In this document: positions 20,868 to 31,811 of the stretch, piece after piece
Position numbering within the stretch: the first letter of the stretch is position 1
How the letters are laid out: every line of letters starts with the position of its first letter
Origin: Reticulitermes speratus
Taxonomy: Eukaryota; Arthropoda; Insecta; Blattodea; Rhinotermitidae
Length of the DNA stretch: 64,000 nucleotides
Reading direction: 5' to 3'
Assembly: GCA_021186555.1 (NCBI GenBank)
Contig: JAJKFL010000042.1
Coordinates: 6,783,781-6,847,780 of the forward strand
Notes under the pieces: generated by a model
Seen by the model: the letters and a program-made list of their open reading frames with translations, nothing else
What the model was told of the DNA's origin: nothing
The model's database searches: none
Position numbers and translations under genes: made by a program

Positions 20868-21179
20868 CAGCGGTCGCCAACCATTCGGACCTCACGGACC
20901 ACTAAACTCACAATTTTGAATCCCGCGGACCACTAACATGAATTTTTTTTAAAAAGGTACAAACATCTATAAAATAATGATCATAAAAGTTACATTATAT
21001 TAATATGAAATACACTTGTTTAATTATAACAAAATTATTAGTGTGATATTTGTTGCTGCTTATTTGAAATAAGTATAATAAACATAAAAATTGCAAATAA
21101 TGTCAAAATTTCTCCACGGACCACCAAAATTTTCTTGCGGACCATCAGTGGTCCGCGGACCACCGGTTGGCGACCGCTG
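20868..21179. mobile_element. hAT-type MITE with perfect 8-bp TSD
   Basis: Ends CAGCGGTCGCCAACC and GGTTGGCGACCGCTG, 312 bp long, flanked by gtataggt at 20860-20867 and 21180-21187. Inside each end are 'cggaccac' motifs in inverse orientation. There is no ORF. A single similar terminus lies at 23161-23190. Confidence 0.9.
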
Positions 21180-21189
21180 GTATAGGTGA

Positions 21190-21940
21190 CTACACAGAAG
21201 GTAAAGGTGCTTGAAAATTTAAAGCCAAACGCAGTCTCTGCTGTCCAATATAACATTCCTGCCACATCTATTTACTGCCTCTGTTTTTTTAAATTTTCTG
21301 ATAGTAACTCGAATTTTTTACGTCTCAAATTTAAACTCTGCGCGGTCTTTAGAAAACCTTATCAGCTCTGTGTTTATGTCTGTGTAGATGTTTTACAGAT
21401 ACACTTTTAACTGACATCAAACACGAATCAGGCTATTCAGAGCGCCACTTTGTCAGATTTCACCGGAACGTACTTCCATACATCAAACGCTTTTCTTTCC
21501 GTTTGTTTTAACTGAAACTTATCTCATTTTATTGTATTATCGGCAACGTCCTTTCTGTAAAAGTATACAAAAAAATTATAAAAGTAATGTAAAAATAAAA
21601 TATTCCCTTTTAACAATAAAACAAGGCTTGACTCCATGGAGCTTAGTCATCCTTAGGCAGTTGACGTCATATGAGTACATTTCCTTGTCACTAGAGCCCG
21701 CCACTTGGCCCTGTCCTAATCCAAAGGAACCCCGTCACATTCTTTCCCATCTCAAACAAGTCTCCATTACAAACAACTGTTTACTGTTGTTTAGTGAAAT
21801 TATTATCTTTTGAAGATACAGGTAGAATATTCCTCCGAAACCTCGATATTTACCAGAATACACGGCGTCACGTGACAAAAGGTTGTAATGTTCATAGTTA
21901 CATCCGTCAGAAGCTCACTCGCGAGAATTAAGCGCTATAC
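21190..21940. other. No gene; traces of repeats
   Basis: A tiny LINE-A-like scrap lies at about 21688-21720 (agcccgccacttggccctg) and a decayed fold-back at 21808-21870 (gaagata, cctccgaaacctcg). Otherwise unassigned. Confidence 0.45.
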
Positions 21941-21943
21941 ATA

Positions 21944-22076
21944 ACTAACTAACTAACTAACTAACTCCATGGAGCAGAGTCCTTCTTGAGAAGCCAACAG
22001 GTCGTCAGCTAGTCAAGAAATTCCCCGCGTTTTATGGAACCCGAAGGTTCATTACCGCACTCACAAGAGCCCGCAG
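21944..22076 (-). mobile_element. LINE family A, very short 3' end with (GTTA)n tail
   Basis: The minus strand is just the last ~110 bp of LINE-A (NLRV plus stop region and 3' UTR) followed by five GTTA units. It shows the severe 5' truncation typical of target-primed reverse transcription. Confidence 0.75.
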
Positions 22077-22646
22077 GTCCGAGGCTTTGTATAGTGTTTC
22101 GTAACGTGGCAATTTTTTAAGGTGAGGAGTTGTTGGCACCTCGCCCAATCTCCAAGCTGGAGGGCCACCCCTTGTCGGCTGTCCGCGACTGCTTATTCAG
22201 TGTATTCGCAGCTATACATACCGTCAGTGAAAATGAATACTGCCAGGATGACTGACAACACACACACGCACAATGAAGACAAACAAAATACTAGGTGGGT
22301 ACTTGAATGTGTAAATTATTTACTAGATCAAATAAACTTGAAAGACCAAAGAAAAGACGGAGACACAAACTGTACACATACGTATGAGACTTGAAGTTAT
22401 CACGGTGATGAATAACACATTTTTTGGCCTTTTTCGGTTGTGGCAGCATACAGTGTTTCCCAGCGTTTCGCGTGAATACACTGCCTGTATCTTCAGAATG
22501 GATGGTTTAGGAGCAGGTAATTATTACACGTACCCTTGCATAACTGAAAATACGTGTTACGTACTTATTATTATGTAACAACAATCTGAAAAAAAAATTC
22601 ACTGTGCTCAGTGTAATGTGGAGTGTCTTATAAGCTGCAACTTGTA

Positions 22647-22849
22647 CAGGGAGTTCTTTCTTTACCGCGGAAACGAGTACTGCAGAGAGGAAATCGTCAT
22701 CGGTCGCTATCCAGAAATTGATGTCGTCCGCTCTACGACGCGCAGTCCCGTGTTAACCCGAGACTAAGCATTGCGGAGTGGACGGCGTTGTCGGTCGTTA
22801 TGCATCAATGCCATCTATGAGCGGTTTCCTCTTTAAACTGTACACCCTG
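22647..22849. mobile_element. Mariner-type MITE
   Basis: Ends CAGGGAGTTC and GTACACCCTG are each bounded by TA (22645-22646, 22850-22851). The ends are only moderately alike, and the GC-rich interior has no transposase motif. Confidence 0.5.
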
Positions 22850-23160
22850 TAGCTTTGATACGCGTCAGTTATCACCCACCCCCAAATTATTCCCCTTACT
22901 GATGCTTGTGCTTCTTCATGATGACTCCCCCCTTCGTCATTCATCCTTCTTTATCAATCCTCCTATTCATCGTCTCATCTTCTGCACCTGGTTTTTCCCT
23001 TCCCTTTCCCTTATAGCCCTACGCTAGGCTCAGAGTTGTACAACCAGTTGACACCAGCACATTCACATAAGGAAGCCAATCGATGTATTTGACAATTCAT
23101 AACGATTGGCGGAAAATATAGTCTCTGTCGTAAGACGGGCGGCACTAGAAACACGTTGAG

Positions 23161-23190
23161 CAGCGGTTACCAACCTGTGGGCCGCGGATC
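23161..23190 (+). mobile_element. hAT terminus remnant
   Basis: CAGCGGTTACCAACCTGTGG followed by GCCGCGGATCCCC resembles hAT/Charlie-type 5' ends. No matching 3' end was found. Confidence 0.4.
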
Positions 23191-23285
23191 CCCGGGGGCG
23201 GCGACGTTCTTTCAAAGGAACCGAAAAATTTACGCAACTTTGCAGGAAGCCGTCTCTTGTAGCCGTGACTTGGCGTCTTGCTATC

Positions 23286-23326
<41 letters not shown>
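23286..23326. repeat. (ATT)n microsatellite
   Basis: Trinucleotide run of about 13 units. Similar runs occur at 23641-23662, 24945-24972 and 38812-38829. Confidence 0.95.
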
Positions 23327-23439
23327 GTATATTCAACGGTAGGTCTGTTTTGATTAATGACCTGTTATCAACGTAAATATTGAATTCGATGCTGTAGTTC
23401 GGTCACTGCGACATTTTTAAAACAAGTCATCTGTGTTCT

Positions 23440-23640
23440 GTCAGGGTATTGGATTTGTGTCTAAGTGCTTGTTTTATGTTGTTTTACTTCATATTTGTTT
23501 TGTTTCTTTAGTGTTTTGTCTTGTGTATTTGTACTGTTTTGTATTTTATTTGTGCTTTTGTGCTGGCTTTGTTATTGGCACTTGTGCTGTTAAGTCTGCA
23601 CGTTAATAAATACCCATTGAATTGAATTGAATTGAATTGA
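23440..23640 (+). mobile_element. Probable LINE 3' UTR with (GAATT)n tail
   Basis: A T/G-rich sequence ends in taataaatacccattgaatt and further GAATT units, a form of 3' end common among animal non-LTR elements. No coding part is attached. Confidence 0.4.
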
Positions 23641-23662
23641 ATTATTATTATTATTATTATTT

Positions 23663-24440
23663 CTGTGTTAAATAGACTGTGAATTCATTTACACCTGTTA
23701 ACGTGATTGTGATAACTTCCGACATCTTTTCGTAATCACGTATTTTGTGAATTAACAAAATGTAGAAGTACAGTCAGCAGTTATTTGTAAGCAAAAAAAA
23801 AAAAGAGATTCTCGTATCGAAGAATTTTTGAAAAGCTGGCTTAGACCTTTAAAATTTGTCTTCAGATTAGTGCAGATGCACCTGACAGGCCCTGGTTCAA
23901 CGCCCGGTTAGTCTTTATGATTATATTTTCTCGTTATTTTACCCCTTGCATTCGCTTTACCTGTGCGACTGGAAACCCCTAAAACAGCGGTTTGTTTTTC
24001 GGCAAGGTAAGACATTCTTGTGTTTTCTATACCGGCTCTGAGTTCCACCTATTCAACTCCCTCAATAGAGCGGTATTGGCATCAGACCACACAGGCCCAT
24101 CTAGTGGTGAGATTATGAATTCATGGATTTATACCTACACTTCTTTGTACGCCTTCACGCCTTAGTGTTTCATTAAGCAAGGAACAACTGTACATTTACC
24201 GTTACCCACATTGTCCCTCATTCCTTCTGCACCCACGCAGAAGCTAAAACCGCTTTAACTTCAGGAATTCCTGCTATTATTCAGTTCCGAAACATTTCTC
24301 CCCCACCTGCTATCTTAAGACCTGAATATTAAAATGTACAGAACTACAATTTTACCTGCTGCTTTGTACGCATACGAAAGTTTGTCTCTTACATTAGGGA
24401 AGAACACATTTTGAGAATATTTGTGAAAAGGGTGCTGAGG
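23663..24440. other. No gene recognised
   Basis: No ORF of note and no repeat family recognised. Confidence 0.5.
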
Positions 24441-24445
24441 GAGTA

Positions 24446-24523
24446 CAGGGTATACACAAAAGAATGGTGCGGTTTCAATAGTGAATACTATTTAAACCGC
24501 ACCATTCTTTTGTGTATGACCTG
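24446..24523. mobile_element. Palindromic 78-bp mariner MITE, copy 1
   Basis: Begins CAGGGTATACACAAAAGAAT and reads back as its own inverse around a small centre, flanked by TA. Two more copies of exactly 78 bp lie at 48886-48963 and 56675-56752. Confidence 0.9.
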
Positions 24524-24534
24524 TATTTGAAACT

Positions 24535-24915
24535 GAGAAGATGGACTGAGACGAGGCTGTAGAAAATTGCATTATGAAGAGCTTAATGGATTTTATTCCT
24601 CGTCGTGTGTTATTAGGGTGATCAAATTGAGGAAGAGGAAAAAGACGGAGCATAGGCAGGTATAGAGGAGAAGAGAAATTCGTACAAGGTTTGTGAAGAA
24701 AAAAGATCACTGTGAAGACCTAGGCGTAAATGGGAGACCAGTATGAAACATAAGTTTAATAAATAATACAGAAGGTTTAGCACTGCATTCATCTGGCTCA
24801 GGATAGTCACCAGTGGCGGCCTGTTGTGAATACGGTGATGAACATTCGGGTTGCATAAAATTCAGGGAATTTCTTGAGTAGCTAGGAAACTGTTAGCTTC
24901 TATAGAGGAACAGCT
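24535..24915 (+). mobile_element. LINE family A, decayed plus-strand copy
   Basis: Frames with several stops still show RLHYEELNGFYSS, then a shifted LAQDSHQWRPVVNTVMNIRV before the 3' UTR. Inactive. Confidence 0.65.
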
Positions 24916-24984
24916 CCAAAGAATTAGTTTTTTACCTGCGCTATATTATTATTATTATTATTATTATTATTAGCATCCAGACTA

Positions 24985-25262
24985 TCGTAATTGGTATAGC
25001 GGCTACACTACGGGATGGACGATCCGGGGTTCGAATCCCAATCAGAGCAAGATATTTTTCTCTTCTCCAAAAGTCCAGACCCGCTCTGTCGCCAACACAG
25101 CCCCCTATCCAATGGGTACCGGGGTATTTTGCGGGGGTAAAGCGGCCGAGGCATGAATTTGACCACTCACCTCCGTCTGGTGCCGAGGTTAAGAATAAGT
25201 GGAGCTATACTTCTACTCCCCATATATGCGTTCATGGCGTAGACAGGGACAACTTTACCCTT
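24985..25262 (+). mobile_element. SINE family A, diverged
   Basis: Keeps the B box GGGTTCGAATCCC and the body words CAATGGGTACCGGGG and GGTAAAGCGGCCG, but with many substitutions and a degraded A box. Confidence 0.75.
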
Positions 25263-25265
25263 TAC

Positions 25266-26127
25266 CATTATTGTCTACATCCACTGTCCTTCACGGCAGT
25301 TGAGCTGGTTGTCAAAAGAGCAATTCTTATGCACTATTCTGCCAAAAACTTTCTGACTATACGGCATGTATTGAGTGTTAACTGCTTTCTGCATTAGGAT
25401 ATACAGAGCAGGAGAGTAAGCAGTTTCAAAATTATGTTACTACGCCACTCCACAGAAGATATTTCAAAACCTGGACACTGCCAGTACGCGTTCGAAATAC
25501 GAAGAAGAAGACAGCAGGCGGTTTCGCAGAAGCGTCACATGCTCTACATGTTGCGACTGCCATGAACTCGAACAAAACCGGTCTGCTGGTATCGAATGAC
25601 TTTGTAGGAAGTTGGATGTCAGCTTAACCTCGTTAATATCGCTGGACAGACCTTACAGGTGTACAAACAAATTTGAAAGTTAAGCTCCATTTCTGAAAGC
25701 ATAGATTTCCCATACTACTACTACTACTACTACATTCCTGCAGGTCCCAGTTTCAAAACTCGGCCCACAGTCAGTCCGCCTCGACTGAGATTTCCGTGAT
25801 CTTCCTAAGTCCCTCCAGTGCAATATCAGGATTGAATAAAGCCACACAAGAGTCTTTCTTGAGAAGCTCATATTTCCTCAATACTTTGCCAAAAGTGTTA
25901 TCACTAAAAGTATATGACGTATAACCAAGCAGTCTTACATGTACTACGAGTTACCATGTACCAAATAATTACCGACACTGAGAACAAACACTTTAATACT
26001 ACAAACGTTTTGTGAATAAACGCAGACATGCTAATATCACTGACTTGTTGTTTGAAAGACATAATTAAATATTCATCTCTGATTCTTGACACTGATTCGA
26101 GGATATAGCAGTAGTTCAGTTGAATAC
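25266..26127. other. No gene; (ACT)n microsatellite
   Basis: A (ACT)n run lies at 25715-25736. ORFs are short and unrecognised. Confidence 0.5.
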
Positions 26128-26140
26128 CTACACAATTCTA

Positions 26141-26408
26141 CTCACTGTAAATTTCCTACATATTTCGACCACTCATGTGGCCATCTTCAATGAAGGTGCA
26201 TTACAAAGAATACATACACCGAAACATTACATAATATTTCGATGTATGTATTTTTTTGTAACTCGCCTCCCTGAAGATGGCCACATGAGTGGCCGAAACA
26301 CGTACGAGGTATACAGTGTGTATAATATAATTTCATACACTTATGTGAATTTGTTGGTTTTGTTATCATATCTAATTACTCAATGCACGGTTATGGATAA
26401 TTTAAAAT
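26141..26408 (+). mobile_element. Fold-back element with hammerhead-like cores, 13-bp TSD
   Basis: Inverted arms meet near 26210-26225. The direct repeat ctacacaattcta lies at 26128-26140 and 26409-26421. After the right arm is an unpaired tail containing aatgcacggtta, like the tails at 12.94 and 56.87 kb. Ribozyme-like cores lie at about 26145-26200 (minus) and 26265-26312 (plus). Confidence 0.75.
26265..26312 (+). ncRNA. Hammerhead-like motif with long stem II, altered stem III
   Basis: CTGAAGA at 26271-26277, extra T, a perfect six-pair stem GGCCAC-ATGA-GTGGCC, then GAAAC. Where GTA is expected, ACG is found, so stem III is probably lost and cleavage is unlikely. Confidence 0.45.
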
Positions 26409-26429
26409 CTACACAATTCTATTTAATAA

Positions 26430-27240
26430 CCACCTTAATTTATTTTGTTCTTACATTTTTGTCCTAAGGTGCAGAGGCTTATTTTAATGTACAATGTTTC
26501 GTACAATCCCCAACCTTCTGTTCTGTAAAATCGAATGCTTCAAGCTGTTCCACTTTCCATAAAATTTATCGTTTAAAAAAAAAACCGAAAGAAGGGAGAA
26601 ATTCGTCGACAGTAACCTAATGACATATCTTGGGGTTCTAATATTTGCGCTACTAGTTACAGTTGCATGTTGGTAGTTGTAGTTAGCATTTTGACTATAT
26701 CTTACACCATGTTGACTGATTATAAATACATTAAAGATTGAGCTTAAAATGAAATCATTTCCCACAACATTAAAATCCCAACGCCACGGGGCAGACTTTG
26801 TTACAAATAACACGGTACAGGGATGCATAATCGCCCAAACGTTTAGCATCATGACAGACATTAGTATCTTTCCACAAAAGCTCCTATTAATTTCGGGGTT
26901 TACATTTGTTAAACCGAGATATAATTAATAAAATTTTTAACTTAACAGAAACAGATGGTTTCTACCTGCTACTCACCGCCCGTGGCGTCGCCACCACATA
27001 ATTCCAAAGCTTTTTTTTCTATTTTTTGATACGAGACTATTTTATTAAAATTATACGTTGAAAGTTATGTTTTCATATATAGTTACTTTACATAATACGT
27101 GAAGTGAGATCCGTAACAAAGTCCTGACACTTAATTGCCTATACAATCCATCACTTTTGCGGTGAGCATCATAGGTACAAAATGCTTTAAGCAACGAATT
27201 TGAAGTAATTTCAGCGGTAGATATTTCGATAATATTCATC
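26430..27240. other. No gene recognised
   Basis: A 125-codon minus-strand ORF at 26484-26861 shows no motif and is probably chance. At 27260-27330 a fold-back fragment (gaagatggaggctg, cctccgaag) follows. Confidence 0.45.
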
Positions 27241-27354
27241 TTCATATTCACAAATCTAATACTCTGAAGATGGAGGCTGTAGGTTCCTCCGAAGCCTAAG
27301 TGAATTTCTACCAAACAACACGAAGTCACATTTAAGAATAGTCATGCAGTGACA

Positions 27355-27774
27355 TAGGTGCGCACCCAGAAATTTTCAATGGGGGGGGGGGGGGGAAGGG
27401 GGCTGAATCTGAGGCTACATATAATTTATGTTTGATTTTAAAAATTGTGTTATAAAAATCATGTCGTAAGTACAACATAACACTGCCAGCAACTGCATTT
27501 ATATACATACAAATATAACTACATATTCACTGACTCAATCACAGTGTCATATCTTCTCGTTTTTTTTAATTTTATTAATTTATTTTTCAAAATTCTAATG
27601 TACTAGTCATCAGCCGATTTCAGTGGCTGATTTTGGCTGAAGGGTAAACCACGTAAAACTTTTGATATCATAATATCTACAAAATTTTCGTTTTTCAAGT
27701 GTCGGTTTTGGGGGGTTTGGGGGTGTGCTGCGGCCCGGCAGTCCCCCCCCCCCCCCCTCCCGGGTGCGCCCCTG
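27355..27774. mobile_element. hAT-like element with terminal G/C runs
   Basis: Ends TAGGTGCGCACCC and GGGTGCGCCCCTG are followed internally by long G (27381-27395) or C runs. The flanks cagtgaca (27347-27354) and caatgaca (27775-27782) form an 8-bp duplication with one change. Non-coding. Confidence 0.7.
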
Positions 27775-28082
27775 CAATGACAAACTGGAAACCTGGTACT
27801 GTACCGGCTCCAGGCTTGTTACACTGTCGGTGCCGCGTGACAGACGGATAGCGGGTACCAAAACGATATTTTGTAAAATGTCTTAATATTAGGGCACAAC
27901 ATTCGGGAGGTTCAGGGTTCAAATCTCGGTTCGGAAACTAGATGTCGTCACTGAGAATTTTAGTAGTCTTTCAGTCCGTTCAAGCAAACTGCTGGAGCAT
28001 TACAGTATCTCAAATCAGGGCACAAACTTTTTCTTCCACCTCATTTCCACTCATTACTAACCATCGTATGGAACGGGGAAGT

Positions 28083-28345
28083 TATCGTCGGTATAGTGAC
28101 AAGCTACCGGCTCGACGTCTGAGGAACTGCGGTTCCATTCCCAGCACACGCAAGAACTTTATGTTTCCTTCGAGGCGTCTAGACGGACTCGGGGGCCGCA
28201 CAGCCTGCTTTTCAAGGGGTAGCGGGGGGTATTCCACAGGGGTAAAGCGGACGGTTGTGAAGCTGACTACTCACTCCATCCAGTACCGAGGTGAAGATTA
28301 GGTGGAGCTGTACATCTACTTTCTTATATGCTTTCATGTATTTTT
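28083..28345 (+). mobile_element. SINE family A-like, strongly diverged
   Basis: The body order is preserved (GGTAAAGCGGACGG, tactcactccatc, accgaggtgaag, ggtggagctgtac). The tRNA part is degraded (GGTTCCATTCCC). Possibly a separate old subfamily. Confidence 0.6.
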
Positions 28346-28579
28346 TACAGACACAACTAACATCCTAAAATTCCCACGCCATATAATCTGAACTACTGCA
28401 TACTAATGTGACAGGGATTTGGAAGGAACGGTCGTCGCCTACTTTGAAGTAATAATCTAGAACGTTCTGGATGAACTGAGGAAAACCACAAACCCTCAGA
28501 ATAGCTGGCTTTCGTCTTGAACACGTGGCTTTCCAAACACGAACTATACATCAGCTTTGGTAGCTGTATTAGCTAATTA

Positions 28580-29150
28580 GCTACTGCATAATGAGAAGCT
28601 TCATATGGGCGGGGCATTTGGCACGTACGGGGGGAAAAGACAAATGCATATAGGGATTTTGTGAGGAAACCTGTAGGAACAAGACCACTTGGAAGATGTA
28701 GCCGCAGGTAGGAGGTAAAGGTAAAGGCTGTCCCTTTACAAGTCAAGCAGGCACAGAGGGGTGTTAGTGGTACAGCTCTACCCATATTCGATCCCGGCGC
28801 TAGAAAGTGGTGAATGCTCAGGGCCACGCGCCAGCCGCTTTACCCCCAGGAAAGAGACCCGGTACCCACAGTACAGGAGGCTGGGTGGGTCTCGGGGCCG
28901 GTCTCGATTGGTCCGGAAAATCTCGCCCTTACCTGGGTTCGAACCACGATGGATAATATTAAAATTGATCTTAAATAAATCGTTTTGGATGGCGAGGACT
29001 GGATTAATTTGCGTCAAGATAGGCACAAAGTGAGCGGCTGTTGTGAAAGCGGTAATGAACCTTCGGTTTCCACACAATGCGAGGAATTTCTTGACTAGCT
29101 GAGGAACTGTTGGCGTCTAAAGAAGGACTCTGTTCCATGTAGTTGTTTGA
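28580..29150 (+). mobile_element. LINE family A copy split by a SINE
   Basis: The plus strand shows MRSFIWAGHLART-like and RPLGRC-like pieces, a break at 28710, then the continuation after 28950 (DNIKIDLK, DWINLRQDRHKVSGCCESGNEPSV-like in mixed frames) and the family 3' end. The SINE-A copy sits between the halves. Confidence 0.7.
28712..28948 (-). mobile_element. SINE family A, inserted in LINE-A
   Basis: Minus-strand body and B-box region (GGTTCGAACCCAGG); the front of the head is missing. No clear target duplication. Confidence 0.65.
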
Positions 29151-29154
29151 GATT

Positions 29155-29553
29155 GTGGCGCCACTGGTGGAGTGTTGCGGACGACACAGCTTACGACGGT
29201 ATGTCTCAAAGCTGACCATAAACCTGCTGTAATCGCGTCATTGCTTAGCGTAACAGCCGCCATGTGTGTTGTAACATAACCTTAGTCCAGTTTAAATGCC
29301 ACGTCACTATACGTCATTGACTTCAAAACGCGAAGTTGACCGCCCGCTGATTCCCACTGCTTTGCCGCTGTCATATTCCATCTTCTGTCAATGCTGTCTT
29401 ACAGCACACTTACGTCTTTTTTTCTTTATACCTTTTGCTCGTTTTCACTCCTTTCCTCTTTTTTTGTGAGTTTCTTTATACCTGCCGTTACAGTTCAACA
29501 ACACTGCCTAATTCAAAATTATATCTCAGATTTATATTCCCATATGTTCATGA
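29155..29553. other. No gene recognised
   Basis: Unassigned. The pyrimidine-rich tract at 29405-29475 is low complexity. Confidence 0.5.
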
Positions 29554-29817
29554 CGCCGATCCCAGTGGCCGCGCGGTATAAGGCGTGGGTCTGCGGCCGA
29601 TCGCTTACTAGGATTGTGGGTTCGAATCCCGCCGGGGGCATGAATGTCTGTCTGTTGTGAGTGTTGTGTGTTGTTGTAGGTAGAGGTCTCTGCGACGGGC
29701 TGGTCACTCGTCCAGAGGAGTCCTACCGAGTGTGGCGTGTCTGAGTGTGATCGTGAGGCCTCGAAAAATGAGACGGCCTAGGCCCCCAAGGGGCTGTCGA
29801 GCCACTGAAAAAAAAAA
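29554..29817 (+). mobile_element. SINE family B, full length
   Basis: Complete head (GTGGCCGCGCGGTATAAGG, GGGTTCGAATCCC), full body and an A-rich tail. The flanks ttcatgacg and tccattacg may be a mutated target duplication. Confidence 0.85.
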
Positions 29818-29819
29818 GT

Positions 29820-31800
29820 CCATTACGCAATACTAATTATTAGATTATTCACCACTCATTAAATCTTATTTTAATTATCTGCGGTTTTATATCCTGGAAT
29901 TACTCAGTTTGAACCTTGGCCCTGAAGCTGGCCATCCTGTCTGAGCCGTTTCGTAATATTAAAGCTTCCTTTACTTTGGTAAACAAGTCATATTTCCATT
30001 GGCATCCTTCCACATATATATTTGTAATCATTCACCAAGGTTAAGATTACTTATTTCATCCTGTTATGTGACACCGTGTGATCTGGTAGATAAATACAGA
30101 CATATCAAACATGCTGCCTCCAGTATACAAGACTACACTGCGCCACACAGAACAGGAAACCGAGCCAAACCATCCATCATCACTCATCATTTCACCACTC
30201 TCAATAGAAAATACCTACAGTCCACCGCAAAGGAGATGATATCTGCTAGGAAAGCGACAGATGCGCATGCGCAAAATTTCGTGGTAAATAACGAGTTGCT
30301 ACTAACCATCCTGCAAACACTCGCACAGTGTACTCGGTCACTACACGCTACTCAAAATTCTTGATGTATTTCAGTCTGTGTGTAGTAACATAACTCTCTG
30401 TGACTCCCGCCAAAAACAGTCTTCTAGTCCCCCCGCACCAGGTCAGACACGCCCCCATTCCTCTGAGAGGATCACCTCCTGGTCTGCCATCTATATCTGT
30501 CTAGCTATCTCATCTCTGCCCAGATAAATTCATTCCAGGGCCTTCCGTTCTTCTGATTGACAAATGATAGCTAACAAGAATACTTAGAAGTGGTAATCGG
30601 CTGGCAACAGAAACACAGAACAAACAGAAATAAATATGAAAGCCAGGAGTGGGAATTGAAACTGGATTCCCAGCACTCGAGCGGTGGAAGACATTACACG
30701 CCTTGCAACCAGGATTAAGCGACAGGGAGATGACCCTAATTACATATTCGCCCCACATAATGCTCAGGTTAAAAATATGTGACTACGTACCTGTACTCCC
30801 GTCCAGAATTTCATGACATGATGGTTAGTTATCCACAGTAACTGTTTTCTCTTTCTTTACGTGAGACTGGCCGTTCTCAGAACTGCAGAGAATTTACGAT
30901 AAGAGCAAGTTTACGCTGAATAGTTTCCGCTTTAGAGATGTGTACTGCATCGAACAGCAGCGCCGTAGATTAGGCAGTGTCGGCGAACATAAGCTACGTA
31001 CCAGTAGCTACAGCCTATTGTTAGAGGGTCCTTTTCAAGAGGACCTGAAGAGCAAAGCCGGTTGACTGACTGAGCGGGGCACGTGCGCCTGTTGCAAACG
31101 AAAAGAGAGGACAAAAAAAAAAACACGAGAGCCGTTAAAAGATGAATCGTGATTCTGCGTCATATATACATACATACATACATACATACATAGTTGGGAG
31201 AGGCTGATTTTTGAGGATTGGTTTCCAGGGAGAGGTTTTGTCCTGTTTCCAATGAAAACTTTGCTGCCACCTCTCTCTTCCAAAATGATTCTCTTTTTGA
31301 TACGGCGGTACGGATGTTAAATGTGTAGCATTTCAAACACCACCAAACATGTTTTGCATGAATTTTGATATTCGGGAATTATACCAAAATGTGTTGACAC
31401 GTTTCAGTCATGATTAAACGCCATAGCAACGACGCTGTCTTCACACGAAGACACAGGCCTACATGCTTTTCTGTGCGTATGTGACTAAACTAGCTTAATG
31501 CGTATCAGAGCGTAAAACGTTTAGGAACAAAATTTGAAGAGATGTAGCAAAAAATACGTTTTATGTCTAGTATATACGTATTTTTTTTAAGACTCACAAC
31601 TTTCGAAATAATTTAACAAAAGACAATACGCTCGTCACAATCTTTACGCTAGATTTATAGCCGACGTTCACTTTATAAAATGTAACAACAAATTGGAGAT
31701 ACTTTGGCCACTGTTCCTCGTGACTTCTTAAGTAAAATTGTTGGGTCTGGGTCTTACAGGTTGCAGAAGTGTGTGCAAAATTATTGGGGCCCATGTTGAC
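29820..31800. other. No gene recognised
   Basis: About 2 kb of unassigned sequence with several 60-120 codon ORFs lacking motifs (the longest at 29999-30364). It has a (TACA)n run at 31163-31193 and a fold-back-like phrase at 29915-29955. No exon or repeat could be supported. Confidence 0.4.
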
Positions 31801-31811
31801 ATGTGATGCTA

